Assembly: GCA_944320135.1 (NCBI GenBank)
Contig: CALUGI010000009.1
Coordinates: 1-64,000, forward strand
DNA length: 64,000 nucleotides
Direction: 5' to 3'
Origin: an uncultured Phocaeicola sp.
GTDB taxonomy: Bacteria > Bacteroidota > Bacteroidia > Bacteroidales > Bacteroidaceae
Position 1 is the first letter of the stretch. Each line of letters starts with the position of its first letter. The translations under genes were made by a program, and so were the position numbers. Shown piece after piece: positions 36,645 to 46,545 of the stretch. The notes below the pieces were generated by a model. The model worked only from the letters and a program-made list of their open reading frames with translations, was not told the DNA's origin and did not search any database.

Positions 36645-38582
36645 TCAATTCGTTCCTATACTTTCCAATTCGAGTGAAGCGTTCTCCCACTCTTCCTCAG
36701 CCTCGGCAATCTGCTTTTTCAGCTGTTGGTGCTGCTCATACAGCTTCATGTCGGAAGCTCCTTCGGGAGTAGCCATCTTCAATTCCAGCTCGTTCACCTG
36801 AGTTTCAAGCCTGCTTATTCTGTCCTCGCAGTCTGCCACCTGCTTTTCCAGCTTGCGTATCTTTTTGTTCTGCTCTTTCCGTTCTTCATACGAGAGCTTG
36901 TTTTCCGTCGGGGCGGCATCTTTCTTTTCCGGAACAGCCGAAAGTGACTTGGCAAGATGCAGTTCGTCAAGACTTTCCATATTCTTCTTTTGAAGAAAGT
37001 CGTAAATGCCTCCGATGTGTTCACGGACTTCCCCGCCGCCAAACTCGTAGACCTTAGTAACCAGCCCGTCCAGAAAATCACGGTCGTGGGAAACGACGAT
37101 TACGGTTCCGTCGAACTCTCTGACGGCTTCCTTCAGCACATCCTTCGAACGCATGTCCAGATGGTTGGTAGGCTCGTCAAGAATCAGCAGGTTGACCGGT
37201 TCCAAAAGCAGACGAATCATCGCCAAACGGCTCCGCTCGCCCCCGGAAAGCACTTTCACCTTCTTGTCCGACGCTTCTCCGCCGAACATGAATGCTCCCA
37301 ATATATCACGGATTTTCAAGCGGATGTCTCCTTTAGCTACACGGTCAATCGTGTCGAATACCGTTATGTTCTCGTCAAGCAGCTGAGCCTGGTTCTGGGC
37401 AAAATAGCCAATCCGGACGTTGTGTCCGATAACGAGTTTGCCTTCGTATGGGATTTCTCCCATAATGCACTTCACTAAAGTAGACTTTCCTTCTCCGTTC
37501 TTGCCGACAAAAGCCACTTTCTCTCCGCGATGAATAGTCAGGCTGACGTCATGAAACACTACATGATTGCCGTAAGCCTTCTTCACGTCTTCGCAAATCA
37601 CGGGATAGTTTCCCGACCGGACGGCAGGAGGAAACTTCAGATGCAGGCTCGAATTGTCTTCTTCGTCAATCTCAATCGGAACAATCTTTTCCAGCTGTTT
37701 GATGCGGCTCTGCACTTGCACGGCTTTCGTCGCCTTGTAGCGGAAACGTTCGATGAAGTCTTCCGTATCCTTTATTTCTTTCTGCTGGTTTTCGTAAGCG
37801 CGCAACTGCTGTTCGCGGCGTTCCTTGCGAAGCACGACAAACTCGTCATACGAAACCTTGTAGTCATATATGCGTCCGCAAGAAATCTCAATCGTGCGGT
37901 TAGTGACATTGTTGATGAACGCCCGGTCGTGGCTCACCAACACCACTGCGCCCGGAACGGTTTTCAAGAAGTTCTCCAGCCATTGGATACTTTCGATATC
38001 CAAATGGTTGGTAGGCTCGTCGAGCAGCAGCACGTCAGGGCGCGCCAACAAAATCTTTGCAAGTTCGATACGCATACGCCAACCGCCGCTGAACTCCGAT
38101 GTAGGCCGGCCGAAATCGCTGCGCGAAAAGCCCAGCCCTGTCAGAGTGCGTTCAATTCCGCCCTTGTAGTTCGTTCCTCCCAACATCAGGAAGCGTTCGT
38201 TTTCGTGCGTGAAGCGGTCAATCAGCTGACGATAACCGTCCGAATCATAGTCTGTACGTTCGGCCAGTTCACGGTTCATTCGCTCCAGGTCTTTCTGCAT
38301 CTCGAAGATACGACTGAAAGCCGTCTCCGCTTCTTCCATCACCGTCCTCGTGTCACTCAACACCATGACCTGCGGCAGATACCCCACAGTCACCCCGCGC
38401 TGCACAGCCACCGTCCCCTCGGAAGGGCGCTGGAGTCCGGCCAATATCTTCAGCATGGTCGACTTTCCCGCTCCGTTCTTCCCTACCAATGCGATGCGGT
38501 CCTTCTTGTTTATCACAAAAGAAACGTCCTCAAACAAAGGTGTCACTCCAAATTCAACCTTCAGTCCTTCTATCGAAATCAT
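36645..38582 (-). CDS. ABC-F family ATPase
   Basis: A 645-residue cytosolic protein with two ATP-binding cassettes joined by a linker and no membrane domain. First cassette: Walker A GKNGAGKS, signature FSGGWRMRIELAKIL, Walker B LLLDEPTNHLD. Second: GKNGEGKS, LSGGERSRLAMIRLL, LLILDEPTNHLD. The linker (about residues 235-315) is rich in arginine and aromatic residues (IEDTEDFIERFRYKATKA). A C-terminal coiled coil (about residues 555-645, with LEKQVADCEDRISRLETQVNEL) is present. ABC-F proteins act on the ribosome, either in translation quality control or antibiotic protection; the particular role is not given by sequence. A -7-like TAACTTTG lies at 38614-38621 (minus). Confidence 0.93.
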   Translation of the reverse strand: MISIEGLKVEFGVTPLFEDVSFVINKKDRIALVGKNGAGKSTMLKILAGLQRPSEGTVAVQRGVTVGYLPQVMVLSDTRTVMEEAETAFSRIFEMQKDLERMNRELAERTDYDSDGYRQLIDRFTHENERFLMLGGTNYKGGIERTLTGLGFSRSDFGRPTSEFSGGWRMRIELAKILLARPDVLLLDEPTNHLDIESIQWLENFLKTVPGAVVLVSHDRAFINNVTNRTIEISCGRIYDYKVSYDEFVVLRKERREQQLRAYENQQKEIKDTEDFIERFRYKATKAVQVQSRIKQLEKIVPIEIDEEDNSSLHLKFPPAVRSGNYPVICEDVKKAYGNHVVFHDVSLTIHRGEKVAFVGKNGEGKSTLVKCIMGEIPYEGKLVIGHNVRIGYFAQNQAQLLDENITVFDTIDRVAKGDIRLKIRDILGAFMFGGEASDKKVKVLSGGERSRLAMIRLLLEPVNLLILDEPTNHLDMRSKDVLKEAVREFDGTVIVVSHDRDFLDGLVTKVYEFGGGEVREHIGGIYDFLQKKNMESLDELHLAKSLSAVPEKKDAAPTENKLSYEERKEQNKKIRKLEKQVADCEDRISRLETQVNELELKMATPEGASDMKLYEQHQQLKKQIAEAEEEWENASLELESIGTN

Positions 38583-38685
38583 AAGAAATCATCTTCACCT
38601 TACAAAGTGCGCGCAAAGTTATAATTTTTCAGGCAATTATCACTGCAAAAGCCTTTTCATTTTCTTCCGGCCATCTGAATCTACA

Positions 38686-38751
38686 GAAAAACGTGCCGGA
38701 GTTTCCGCCAAGCCCGGCGGAGTTCCGGAAAAAGGCCGCCGCTCAACGCCC
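38686..38751. repeat. A-tract/GC-core array overlapping the BASS gene end
   Basis: Units at 38686-38709, 38710-38728 and 38729-38751 (24, 19 and 23 bp). The stop of the minus-strand transporter gene (38743) falls inside the last unit, so its final residues (RRRKAAGGR) appear to be encoded by repeat sequence. Confidence 0.5.
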
Positions 38752-39699
38752 TCCGGCGGCCTTCCGCCGACGATAAAGCTGCCAAGAATTGACCACGTTA
38801 TGCCACACGCTGTAGAAACCGGCTGCCACTGACGTGACAGGCGTGAAAAAAGTGTATCCCAACCAGATGGCGAACACGGTGTTTTTCTGCCCCAACGACT
38901 GCCCCGCACTGATTGTGTCATCGTAGCGGCGGCCTATCTTTTTGCCTAACCAGAACTGCAGCACGCAACACGCCAAAGAAATCACAGCCAGCCCCAACTG
39001 ATACCACACGGACACCTCGCTGTGGACGATACTTTTCACCGTCACCGCTATGGCAAGCATCAGTGCTACCGCCCACAAGTAGAACGACAGATTCTGCATC
39101 TCAGACAGTCTGGCATGGACTTTCGGACACAGATAGCGCAACAAGACGGCAAGAATGAACGGACACAGCAACATGGGGAACACCTTTCCCAATATCTGCG
39201 AAAAAGAAACCCCGAACGTCTGCCCGTCGTGCGGATGCACCAAAGGCACCACCAAAGGTATCAGGAAAGCAGCCAGAAAGTTTATGAGAATCGTGTAAGT
39301 GGTGAGATGGGCCGCGTTTCCGCCCAACTTGTAAGCGATGACCGCACCGGCAGTCGCCGTTGGGCAAATCAGACAAAGCATGGCTCCTTCCGCCAGCACT
39401 TTCGCCGGCACCTCCGGAAAACATATCAGAAACAGTCCCAACAACGCAAAGCTCCCTCCCTGAATAAGCAGCAGCCACAAATGCCATTTGCAGGGGCGCA
39501 AGTCATGCACGCTGATTCTGCAAAAAGAAAGGAGCAGCATGAAAAAGATAAGCGTCGGCTGCACGATTTCCACTGCCCTCAACACAAATGGTTTGGCAGG
39601 CTCTAACCACGGAATGTTTACGCAAACGAAATAAAGAATCACCCCCAAGCTCATGGCAATGGGCAGCGTCCAGTTTTTGCAAAAACGAAGAATGTCCAT
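38743..39699 (-). CDS. BASS-type (bile acid:sodium symporter-like) transporter
   Basis: A 318-residue inner-membrane protein with about nine or ten hydrophobic helices, for example IAMSLGVILYFVCVNIP, TLIFFMLLLSFCRI and GQSLGQKNTVFAIWLGYTFF; the last matches the GQ(x)NTVF region of this family. LCLICPTATAGAVIAYKLGGNAA is the conserved P-T-A block near residue 110. Members of this broad family move organic acids or bile acids with sodium; no substrate can be assigned. The start is set at MDILRFC (39699), 9 codons inside the longest frame. The C-terminus is composed of repeat-like sequence. It lies downstream of the fumarase terminator (minus strand). Confidence 0.8.
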   Translation of the reverse strand: MDILRFCKNWTLPIAMSLGVILYFVCVNIPWLEPAKPFVLRAVEIVQPTLIFFMLLLSFCRISVHDLRPCKWHLWLLLIQGGSFALLGLFLICFPEVPAKVLAEGAMLCLICPTATAGAVIAYKLGGNAAHLTTYTILINFLAAFLIPLVVPLVHPHDGQTFGVSFSQILGKVFPMLLCPFILAVLLRYLCPKVHARLSEMQNLSFYLWAVALMLAIAVTVKSIVHSEVSVWYQLGLAVISLACCVLQFWLGKKIGRRYDDTISAGQSLGQKNTVFAIWLGYTFFTPVTSVAAGFYSVWHNVVNSWQLYRRRKAAGGR

Positions 39700-39703
39700 A
39701 AGC

Positions 39704-39735
39704 AATAAAAATGGCGGGCTCGACACAAGCCCGCC
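39704..39735 (-). terminator. terminator of fumarase gene
   Basis: Arms AGCCCGCC (39728-39735) and GGCGGGCT (39713-39720) around the loop CGACACA, with T-rich tail on the minus strand (complement of 39704-39712). Confidence 0.75.
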
Positions 39736-39756
39736 TATCTTAAAATCCGCGATTTC

Positions 39757-41397
39757 TTATTTGCATCCTGCGCAACGAGGCTTGATTTGTTTGAAGAAAT
39801 CATTGCCCTTGTTGTCCACCAAAATAAATGCCGGGAAGTCTTCTACTTCTATTTTCCATATAGCTTCCATGCCAAGTTCCGGATATTCCACGCATTCGAT
39901 GCTCTTGATATTGTTCTGAGCCAAGATTGCGGCAGGCCCGCCTATCGAACCGAGATAGAATCCTCCGTGCTTCTTGCAGGCATCCGTCACGGCCTGGCTG
40001 CGATTGCCTTTCGCCAGCATAATCATGCTTCCGCCATGACTTTGGAACAAATCCACATACGGGTCCATACGTCCGGCCGTTGTCGGTCCCATCGAACCGC
40101 AAGCCATACCCTTCGGAGTCTTGGCAGGTCCGGCATAATATATCGGATGATCCTTGATGTATTGCGGCAAATCCTCGCCACGGTCCAGACGCTCTTTGAG
40201 TTTGGCGTGGGCGATGTCACGGCCCACGATGATAGTACCGTTCAACGACAGGCGGGTAGCCACCGGATACTTGTCGAGTTCAGCCAAAATCTCGTTCATC
40301 GGACGGTTCAAATCAATCTTCACGGCATTGCCTTCGCCCGCCTGACGCAGTTCTTCCGGAATCAGTTCGCCGGGATTGGAGTCCAGCTTTTCAATCCAGA
40401 TACCGTCTTTGTTGATTTTGCACTTGATGTTGCGGTCTGCAGAGCAGGAAACGCCCAAGCCGACCGGACAAGAAGCCCCGTGACGAGGCAGACGGATGAT
40501 ACGCACGTCGTGCGCATAATACTTGCCGCCGAACTGCGCGCCCAGACCAATCTTGTGAGCTTCTTCAAGCACCTGCTTTTCAAGCTCCACATCGCGGAAC
40601 GCGCGGCCGTATTCGTTGCCCGTAGTAGGCAGATTGTCGTAATAATGAGTGGAAGCCAGCTTCACCGTCAGCAGATTCTTTTCGGCAGAAGTGCCTCCGA
40701 TGACGAACGCGATATGGTAAGGGGGGCAAGCAGCCGTTCCTAAAGTCTTCATCTTTTCCACCAAGAACGGCACCAATGTAGCCGGATTCAGAATGGCTTT
40801 CGTCTCCTGATACAGATAAGTCTTGTTGGCAGAGCCTCCGCCCTTCGTCACGCACAAGAACTCATATTCCATTCCTTCAGTAGCTTCCAGGTCAATCTGG
40901 GCAGGAAGGTTGCAGCGGGTGTTCACTTCTTCATACATGCTCAGCGGAGCGTTCTGCGAATAGCGCAGGTTGTTTTCGGTGTATGTCTTGTAAACGCCTA
41001 ACGACAAGGCTTCCTCATCGCAGTAGCCTGTCCACACCTGCTGCCCTTTCTCTCCGTGGATAATGGCAGTACCCGTATCCTGACAGAAAGGCAATACTCC
41101 TTTGGCCGCCACTTCCGCATTGCGCAAGAAAGTAAGTGCCACGTATTTGTCGTTCTCGCTCGCTTCAGGATCGCGCAGAATCTTGGCCACCTGTTCGTTG
41201 TGCGAACGGCGCAACATGAAAGAAACGTCATGGAAGGCGGCATTGGCCATCGCCGTAAGACCTTCCTTCTCAATCTTCAGGATAGGTTTTCCTTCAAACT
41301 CGCTTACCGACACGTAGTCTTTCGTAAGCAGATAGTATTCAGTCGTATCTTCTCCTTTCTCAAACATCGGCTGATACTTGAATTCTGGTGTTGCCAT
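39757..41397 (-). CDS. class I fumarate hydratase (iron-sulfur)
   Basis: A 546-residue cytosolic enzyme of the heat-labile [4Fe-4S] fumarase type, converting fumarate and malate. Cluster cysteines: C in [10 protein letters not shown], in PLGVSC-type region ([16 protein letters not shown]), and in [34 protein letters not shown] is also family-typical. The C-terminus ends RCAGCK. In Bacteroides fumarate is a main respiratory acceptor and the reverse branch of the citrate cycle produces succinate, so the enzyme feeds that route. A minus-strand TAACTTTG -7-like element lies at 41433-41440. The 3' end has its own terminator. Confidence 0.96.
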   Translation of the reverse strand: MATPEFKYQPMFEKGEDTTEYYLLTKDYVSVSEFEGKPILKIEKEGLTAMANAAFHDVSFMLRRSHNEQVAKILRDPEASENDKYVALTFLRNAEVAAKGVLPFCQDTGTAIIHGEKGQQVWTGYCDEEALSLGVYKTYTENNLRYSQNAPLSMYEEVNTRCNLPAQIDLEATEGMEYEFLCVTKGGGSANKTYLYQETKAILNPATLVPFLVEKMKTLGTAACPPYHIAFVIGGTSAEKNLLTVKLASTHYYDNLPTTGNEYGRAFRDVELEKQVLEEAHKIGLGAQFGGKYYAHDVRIIRLPRHGASCPVGLGVSCSADRNIKCKINKDGIWIEKLDSNPGELIPEELRQAGEGNAVKIDLNRPMNEILAELDKYPVATRLSLNGTIIVGRDIAHAKLKERLDRGEDLPQYIKDHPIYYAGPAKTPKGMACGSMGPTTAGRMDPYVDLFQSHGGSMIMLAKGNRSQAVTDACKKHGGFYLGSIGGPAAILAQNNIKSIECVEYPELGMEAIWKIEVEDFPAFILVDNKGNDFFKQIKPRCAGCK

Positions 41398-41432
41398 AAT
41401 AGATAGAATTAATTGTTAGTTATCGTGAGGCA

Positions 41433-41440
41433 AAGTTACA
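41433..41440 (-). promoter_or_regulatory. -7 element of fumarase gene
   Basis: The minus strand reads TAACTTTG, matching TAnnTTTG, 36 bp before the start. No clear TTTG at the expected spacing. Confidence 0.45.
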
Positions 41441-41494
41441 AAGTATTATTGAAAAATTTCCTCAATCATGGTAAAAAGATAAAACAAACAAAAT

Positions 41495-41561
41495 AAAAAC
41501 ACCGCCCTTCCATATCCGAAAGGCGGCGGCATTTTCCTGCAAAAACGGGCGGATTCAATCG
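41495..41561. repeat. A-tract/GC-core array at the end of the thioredoxin-fold gene
   Basis: Units at 41495-41518 (24 bp), 41519-41540 (22) and 41541-41561 (21). The minus-strand gene stop (41555) lies in the last unit. Cores are CCGCCC, GGCGGCGG and CGGGCGG. Confidence 0.55.
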
Positions 41562-43093
41562 CCCGCAGCGCGGAGCAGTTCCTTCTCCAGCTCGTCAATC
41601 CCCGGAAAGCCGACATAACGGCGCTGGAGCTTCCCGTCGTGGCTGACAATCAGATAGGCAGGTATGCTCGTTATGCCGTAAGCGGAACAAAGATATTTCC
41701 ACTGCGATTCGTTCAGCCGGTAATGCACGCCCGTCATCTCTTTCAGGTCGTTTCTCCATACGTTTTCCGGCGAAGAAGGCCCTGTCAGATAAACATATAC
41801 GACATCCTTGCCGTCCAGCTTCTTCTTCAAAGGAAGCATGGCCTTCATGCTCTTTTTGCACGGGCCGCACCACGTGGCCCAAAAATCAACCAGCACGGCA
41901 TGGCCTTTCTGGGCGGATATTATCCGGGGAAGGATGTCCGCTCCGGAAACTTTGCCGTCAAGCACAGCTACGACCGCCCCTTCTTTAGACTCCGCAAGAG
42001 CAGCCTGCACGCGCAGTTCCGTCTCCCGAAGCACGATATAATCCCGGATTTCATCTATTTCAAGTTCTTTCAGCACTTTTTTGTCTTCCGAGCCGAAACG
42101 CCCGTTTTGCAGCAAGCGCCGACACACGGGAAGAGCCAGTTCCATGTCTTTCCCGACTTTCTCTGCGATAGCCTCATTCTCCATCAGGCTCTTTTCTACC
42201 GCTTCATAAGCCTTCAACGCGTGTGAAGTTCCAGTTGTCGCCAGTTCCGTGTTTATCAGCTCCGCCGTCCCGTCGAACCATGCCTTTTGCTTCTTTCCGT
42301 AATGCCCTCTCAAAATCCGTGAGGCCGACATGCTCAGCAAAGGCAGATTCACATACATGGTCAGTTCTTCATCGGGAACCAAAAAGACCTTCAGTTCCGC
42401 TTCGTTCACCCTCATTGTAGCGACGACAGGCTGAAGCAAGTCCACCTCAAAATGGAACAGCCCGTCTTGATGCACATGAATGTCTTCTTTCCACGGGGAG
42501 GGGAACAGCCCGTCGGCATACTCCAAATCCATCGACAAGTCCATATCCGGCTCATAGCCCAACAAATAGCCGTTGACAATGGCTTTTCCCACCGCAAAAC
42601 CCGGTTCGGGCAGTTCGCTGTTCCTTTTCGGCTTGTCTGTGGTAAGGAAGGCAGGGATATACACATACGGTTCCTTACGGCTCAGCTGGATTCCCCATAT
42701 CGTCCACCCCGCATCCGGTTCCACGAAATCCACCTCATGCACTCCTGCCGGAACGGGAGCAAACGACAGTTCTGCATACAAGCGTCCGCTTTCAGGAATC
42801 GTTTCCGGCATAGCTGCCCCGTCTGCTGATACGGTCGCGCCGCGCAACCGATAAGTCGCGTCCCCGCTCTGCAAACAAGCGTCTGACGATATGGAAACAG
42901 GAGTCCCCGGCTTTCCGTATATTACGGCATCCACACACGTCCGTTCGCTTGCAAGCACAATTTTTCTGATTTCCATCCCCGATGTATTGGAGGTTACGAA
43001 TCCGGGATGTTCCACCACCTTTTCGCCTGTATACGCCTGCACTTCCGGCATCAACATACATAGCAAAAGCAAACTCCACAAATATCTTGTCAT
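41555..43093 (-). CDS. exported thioredoxin-fold protein (TlpA-like)
   Basis: A 512-residue protein. Signal peptide MTRYLWSLLLLCMLMPEVQA from the start at 43093; the longer frame adds 11 polar residues. The last 130 residues are a TlpA-like thioredoxin domain with the active-site WCGPCKK in a DFWATWCGPC context (near residue 395) and the cis-proline loop in YGITSIPAYLIV. The first 370 residues are unassigned; they begin with a beta-rich region (PGFVTSNTSGMEIRKIVLASERT) and include DUF4369-like beta-sandwich character, followed by helices. Such N-terminal parts are common in Bacteroidetes exported thioredoxins, which reduce or isomerise disulfides in the periplasm. It lies next to DUF4954 on the same strand. 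Confidence 0.85.
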   Translation of the reverse strand: MTRYLWSLLLLCMLMPEVQAYTGEKVVEHPGFVTSNTSGMEIRKIVLASERTCVDAVIYGKPGTPVSISSDACLQSGDATYRLRGATVSADGAAMPETIPESGRLYAELSFAPVPAGVHEVDFVEPDAGWTIWGIQLSRKEPYVYIPAFLTTDKPKRNSELPEPGFAVGKAIVNGYLLGYEPDMDLSMDLEYADGLFPSPWKEDIHVHQDGLFHFEVDLLQPVVATMRVNEAELKVFLVPDEELTMYVNLPLLSMSASRILRGHYGKKQKAWFDGTAELINTELATTGTSHALKAYEAVEKSLMENEAIAEKVGKDMELALPVCRRLLQNGRFGSEDKKVLKELEIDEIRDYIVLRETELRVQAALAESKEGAVVAVLDGKVSGADILPRIISAQKGHAVLVDFWATWCGPCKKSMKAMLPLKKKLDGKDVVYVYLTGPSSPENVWRNDLKEMTGVHYRLNESQWKYLCSAYGITSIPAYLIVSHDGKLQRRYVGFPGIDELEKELLRAAGD

Positions 43094-43122
43094 AACGCCG
43101 CTTTCTGTCTTTATTGTTTCCG

Positions 43123-45111
43123 TCAAAGCAAATTGCCCAAACGTTCTATCAACTCATTGCCCAATTCGGTCTTCACCTTGATGTGTTCAAGCACGGCGGT
43201 TACGAACGGATTGCTTTCAAAAACCCCGCGCACCTCTTCAAAGTCGCGCACTTGCTCTTCCTTGCTTCCGTCGGCTCCAAACCCCGTCATGGAAGTGAGG
43301 GAAAACTCCTTCTTTGCGTCTTCATACACCAGCCTGTCAAGCCCTACCACGGCCTCCTGCCATTGTTTCACGATAGCCGCCACATCTTTTGCGGTAATCG
43401 TGTCCGGGTTGAGCTGATAAAACTCCAGAATCTTCCCGTAAGCCCATGTCCATTCATACGTATAATAATTGGAGTGCATCTCGGCAAACCGCGAATGAAT
43501 CTCGTCTACGCTTGTCAGCTTCCCGCTCTCAATCTCACCCATCAGCCGTTCAATCTCGCTTTTCGGTGCAATCAGTCCTGAGATGTCCACCCACTCTCCC
43601 GCACCGACCGGCGTATCAGGCCGCAGCCGGCAACGGATTTCCTCGTCGCTCTTGAACGTCGTCACCTCCAGCCGCTTGATAATGGAATTTCCCAAGAACT
43701 TATGAATCGCCGTCTCATAGAACTTGACACCTTTGTTCAGCGCCGAGTTCTTGATTTTCGCGCTCTGGTAAGAATAAGTCTCGGAAGTCTCTCCTGACAC
43801 GCGCGCCAATTCTTTCAGAATCTCGCGGCCCGCCATCATCTTCTGAATAGTATAGGGACTGAGCAGGTTGTAATTGATCTGATCTAACCGATGGGGGTCT
43901 TTGCGCTTGTCGCGTTTCGGCCACTTTTGTGCGTCACGAATAGTTCCCACGCTCCGCAAATTCACTCCGGGCACCAAGTAAGTGGTGTTTTTATCCTCAA
44001 TCAAATAAGAAAAGGGAAGGTTTGACGTATCCGGATGAGCCACGTGACGTCCCATTACCAGCGAGAAAGCGCCGATACGGGCAGGCCATAGGATATAGGA
44101 ATCGGATGTGGTTTTCGCTCCGCGCTCCAAAGCGCCCTGATGAATTGGGCCCAACTTATACATGTGGTTGCTCTGATTGGAACCCGAACCGGCATTCATA
44201 AACGAGAACATACCGGCAATGAGCAAGGTCGACTTATGGTGGGTTACCGTAAACGGCCCGGCAAAGATGGCGCAAGCCTCTCCGTTTTCTTCCTGGCAAT
44301 TGCTGAAGAAGAGCGAATCAGAAGCGGAATACGTATGTCCCAGATGACAAGCCTGTCCTACGAAACACCGCGTCAGCATCGTTCCGTCTTCCACATGCGA
44401 ACCGCTCGATATGATAAAATCGTCACAAATCACCCCGTATCCGATGTGTACGGGCGCATACCGGTTGCTGTTCACGCTCCCGTTCTTCAAGCGGCCCGCA
44501 CCCTCAATCTGGCAATAGTCTCCGATACGCACATTCTTGATGTAACCGGAATTGACAATAGTCACATGGCTTCCGATAGTTCCCGTCTCCGAGGCGCGGC
44601 TTTCCGCATAGTCCTCCACTATGCGCTTCATCCGCTCTATCAGTTTCGGGCGATGCCGGTAAAGCGCCATGATATAGGCTTGATGGGCAGACAAGCGGTC
44701 GTGAATATATACTTCGCGCCCTCCCGTTTCGTTCAACACGGAGACCTCCACTCCGTTTCCGAAACGGCTCCGTCCGTCTACGAGGATGATATCCACATTC
44801 TCGATGAAGGTGCTGTCACCTATCTCATAGTTGGCGATATAGTTCTTCACGTTCTCTATGTAGCAGTTGTCCCCCACTACTACATTATATAATGTGGCAT
44901 AATACATGCCGGAATGCTTGACTATTCCACCTGCCAGTTTGAAATCTTCGTCAAAGACTCCCAAACGGACATTCCCGGAGAAACGGATATAATGGATATG
45001 GTCAGGACGGAAGCCCTCCGCTACCTTCACGCTATTCCAATCAGAAGCCATGCAATGCTGCGCCTGCAGTCGGGCGATTTCTTCCGGTGTAAGCGAACGA
45101 TACTGTTTCAT
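43123..45111 (-). CDS. DUF4954 family protein with beta-helix (hexapeptide-like) repeats
   Basis: A 662-residue protein characteristic of Bacteroidales. Most of residues 60-330 consists of left-handed-helix-type repeats (VVGDNCYIENVKNY, IGDSTFIENVDI, IGSHVTIVNSGYI, VRIGDYCQIEGAG, ISSGSHVEDGTMLT), as in acyltransferases and UDP-GlcNAc enzymes. The C-terminal half is helical. The function is not known; the repeat core suggests nucleotide-sugar or acyl-group binding. The ATG overlaps the stop of hflX by 4 bp (45108-45111), so translation of the two is coupled. It is followed, 29 bp on, by the thioredoxin-fold gene. Confidence 0.88.
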   Translation of the reverse strand: MKQYRSLTPEEIARLQAQHCMASDWNSVKVAEGFRPDHIHYIRFSGNVRLGVFDEDFKLAGGIVKHSGMYYATLYNVVVGDNCYIENVKNYIANYEIGDSTFIENVDIILVDGRSRFGNGVEVSVLNETGGREVYIHDRLSAHQAYIMALYRHRPKLIERMKRIVEDYAESRASETGTIGSHVTIVNSGYIKNVRIGDYCQIEGAGRLKNGSVNSNRYAPVHIGYGVICDDFIISSGSHVEDGTMLTRCFVGQACHLGHTYSASDSLFFSNCQEENGEACAIFAGPFTVTHHKSTLLIAGMFSFMNAGSGSNQSNHMYKLGPIHQGALERGAKTTSDSYILWPARIGAFSLVMGRHVAHPDTSNLPFSYLIEDKNTTYLVPGVNLRSVGTIRDAQKWPKRDKRKDPHRLDQINYNLLSPYTIQKMMAGREILKELARVSGETSETYSYQSAKIKNSALNKGVKFYETAIHKFLGNSIIKRLEVTTFKSDEEIRCRLRPDTPVGAGEWVDISGLIAPKSEIERLMGEIESGKLTSVDEIHSRFAEMHSNYYTYEWTWAYGKILEFYQLNPDTITAKDVAAIVKQWQEAVVGLDRLVYEDAKKEFSLTSMTGFGADGSKEEQVRDFEEVRGVFESNPFVTAVLEHIKVKTELGNELIERLGNLL

Positions 45112-46370
45112 AGTTGTTCTTCGTCGTATGTTTGATATAAAAAATCGTTATAAGGATATTTTTGCACGTGGAGCTGTTTCACCTTTTTATACAGCAGCGT
45201 GCGGAACTCTTCCAAGTTCGTCTTGTCACGAGCGGAAATGAAGATGCAATTGTCGTCTAACTTGGCCATCCACGTGCGCATCAGCTCGTCTAAGGTGATG
45301 TTTTCTTTCGTCTTCGGAGTAAGGTCGTCCTCGGCTTTCTCCACATACGTATAAGCGTCTATCTTGTTGAAGACAATCATCGTCGGTTTCCCTCCCGCCC
45401 CCAGATCAGCGATGGTCTTGTCAACCACCTGAATCTGTTCTTCAAAATCGGGATGGGAAATATCCACCACATGCACCAGCAAGTCAGCCTCCCGCACTTC
45501 ATCCAAAGTCGACTTGAACGAGTCTACAAGGTCGGTCGGCAACTTGCGGATGAACCCTACCGTATCAGACAAAAGGAAAGGAAGGTTTTCAATAATCACC
45601 TTGCGCACGGTCGTATCCAAAGTGGCGAAAAGTTTGTTTTCGGCAAAGACATCGCTTTTCGCCAGCAGATTCATCAAAGTCGACTTGCCCACATTGGTAT
45701 ATCCCACAAGAGCCACACGAATCAGCCGCCCCCGGTTTTTCCTTTGGGTGGACTTCTGCGTGTCAATGTCCGCCAGACGCTGCTTGAGCAGCGACATGCG
45801 GTTCAGGATGATTCGGCGGTCCATTTCGAGCTGCGTCTCTCCCGGCCCTCTCAGACCGACCGAACCCTTTCCTCCGCCCGCACCGGAGCCGCCTCCCTGA
45901 CGTTCCAAGTGAGTCCACAGGCGTTGCAAGCGGGGAAGCATGTATTTGTATTGCGCCAATTCCACCTGCGTCTTGGCATTCGCCGTCTGCGCACGCATAG
46001 CAAAGATATCCAGAATCAGCGAAGTACGATCCAGAATTTTCACTTTCAGTTCCTTTTCGATATTCCGTATCTGCTTGGCGGAAAGTTCGTCATCGAAAAT
46101 CACCATACCGATTTCCGTCTCCTCGCTTTCATTCTGCTTTTCCAGATATTCCTTTATTTCCTGCAGCTTCCCTTTCCCCACGTAAGTCACGGAGTTGGGA
46201 GAATCCACTTTTTGCGTAAACCTTTTCACGACCTCCGCCCCTGCCGTTTCGGCCAAAAAAGCCAGTTCGTCCAGATATTCGTTCGTTTTGCGTTCATTTT
46301 GAGTCTGCGTAATCAAACCCACCAGCACAGCCTTTTCGCTTTGTGCGTCAGATATAACAAATTCCTTCAT
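45108..46370 (-). CDS. hflX: GTPase HflX
   Basis: A ribosome-associated GTPase that splits or rescues stalled ribosomes under stress. The 420-residue protein has the N-terminal HflX domain (residues about 1-195, with FDDELSAKQIRNIEKEL and DRTSLILDIFAMRAQT), a glycine-rich linker GGGSGAGGGKGS, then the G domain: GYTNVGKS (G1), DTVGFIRKLP (G3 region) and NKID (G4). The C-terminal part (EEFRTLLYKKVKQLH) is normal. A minus-strand TAAGTTTG -7-like element lies at 46396-46403. Its stop overlaps the DUF4954 start, so the latter is likely expressed with it. Confidence 0.95.
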   Translation of the reverse strand: MKEFVISDAQSEKAVLVGLITQTQNERKTNEYLDELAFLAETAGAEVVKRFTQKVDSPNSVTYVGKGKLQEIKEYLEKQNESEETEIGMVIFDDELSAKQIRNIEKELKVKILDRTSLILDIFAMRAQTANAKTQVELAQYKYMLPRLQRLWTHLERQGGGSGAGGGKGSVGLRGPGETQLEMDRRIILNRMSLLKQRLADIDTQKSTQRKNRGRLIRVALVGYTNVGKSTLMNLLAKSDVFAENKLFATLDTTVRKVIIENLPFLLSDTVGFIRKLPTDLVDSFKSTLDEVREADLLVHVVDISHPDFEEQIQVVDKTIADLGAGGKPTMIVFNKIDAYTYVEKAEDDLTPKTKENITLDELMRTWMAKLDDNCIFISARDKTNLEEFRTLLYKKVKQLHVQKYPYNDFLYQTYDEEQL

Positions 46371-46545
46371 TCAGCGTGATTCAATTATTCAATCGCAAAC
46401 TTAATGAAAATCTGTGGAATATCCGACGAATTTCAGCAGATTAATACAATAGAAATTGAGAATTAGCCAGTTAGGGGAATCAGCCATGTATTCGTTTCGG
46501 AGTTTGGACAATTGCGAAATGGCGTCAATATCGAATATGATATGC

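Noticed and set aside
39787-40743. 318-codon plus-strand frame
   Set aside because: It is antisense to the class I fumarase gene, whose cluster cysteines are clear.
46371-46545. Possible RNA gene between hflX and the acetyltransferase gene
   Set aside because: The stretch is AT-rich with no stable fold or terminator apparent; it only shows the hflX -7-like element at 46396-46403.
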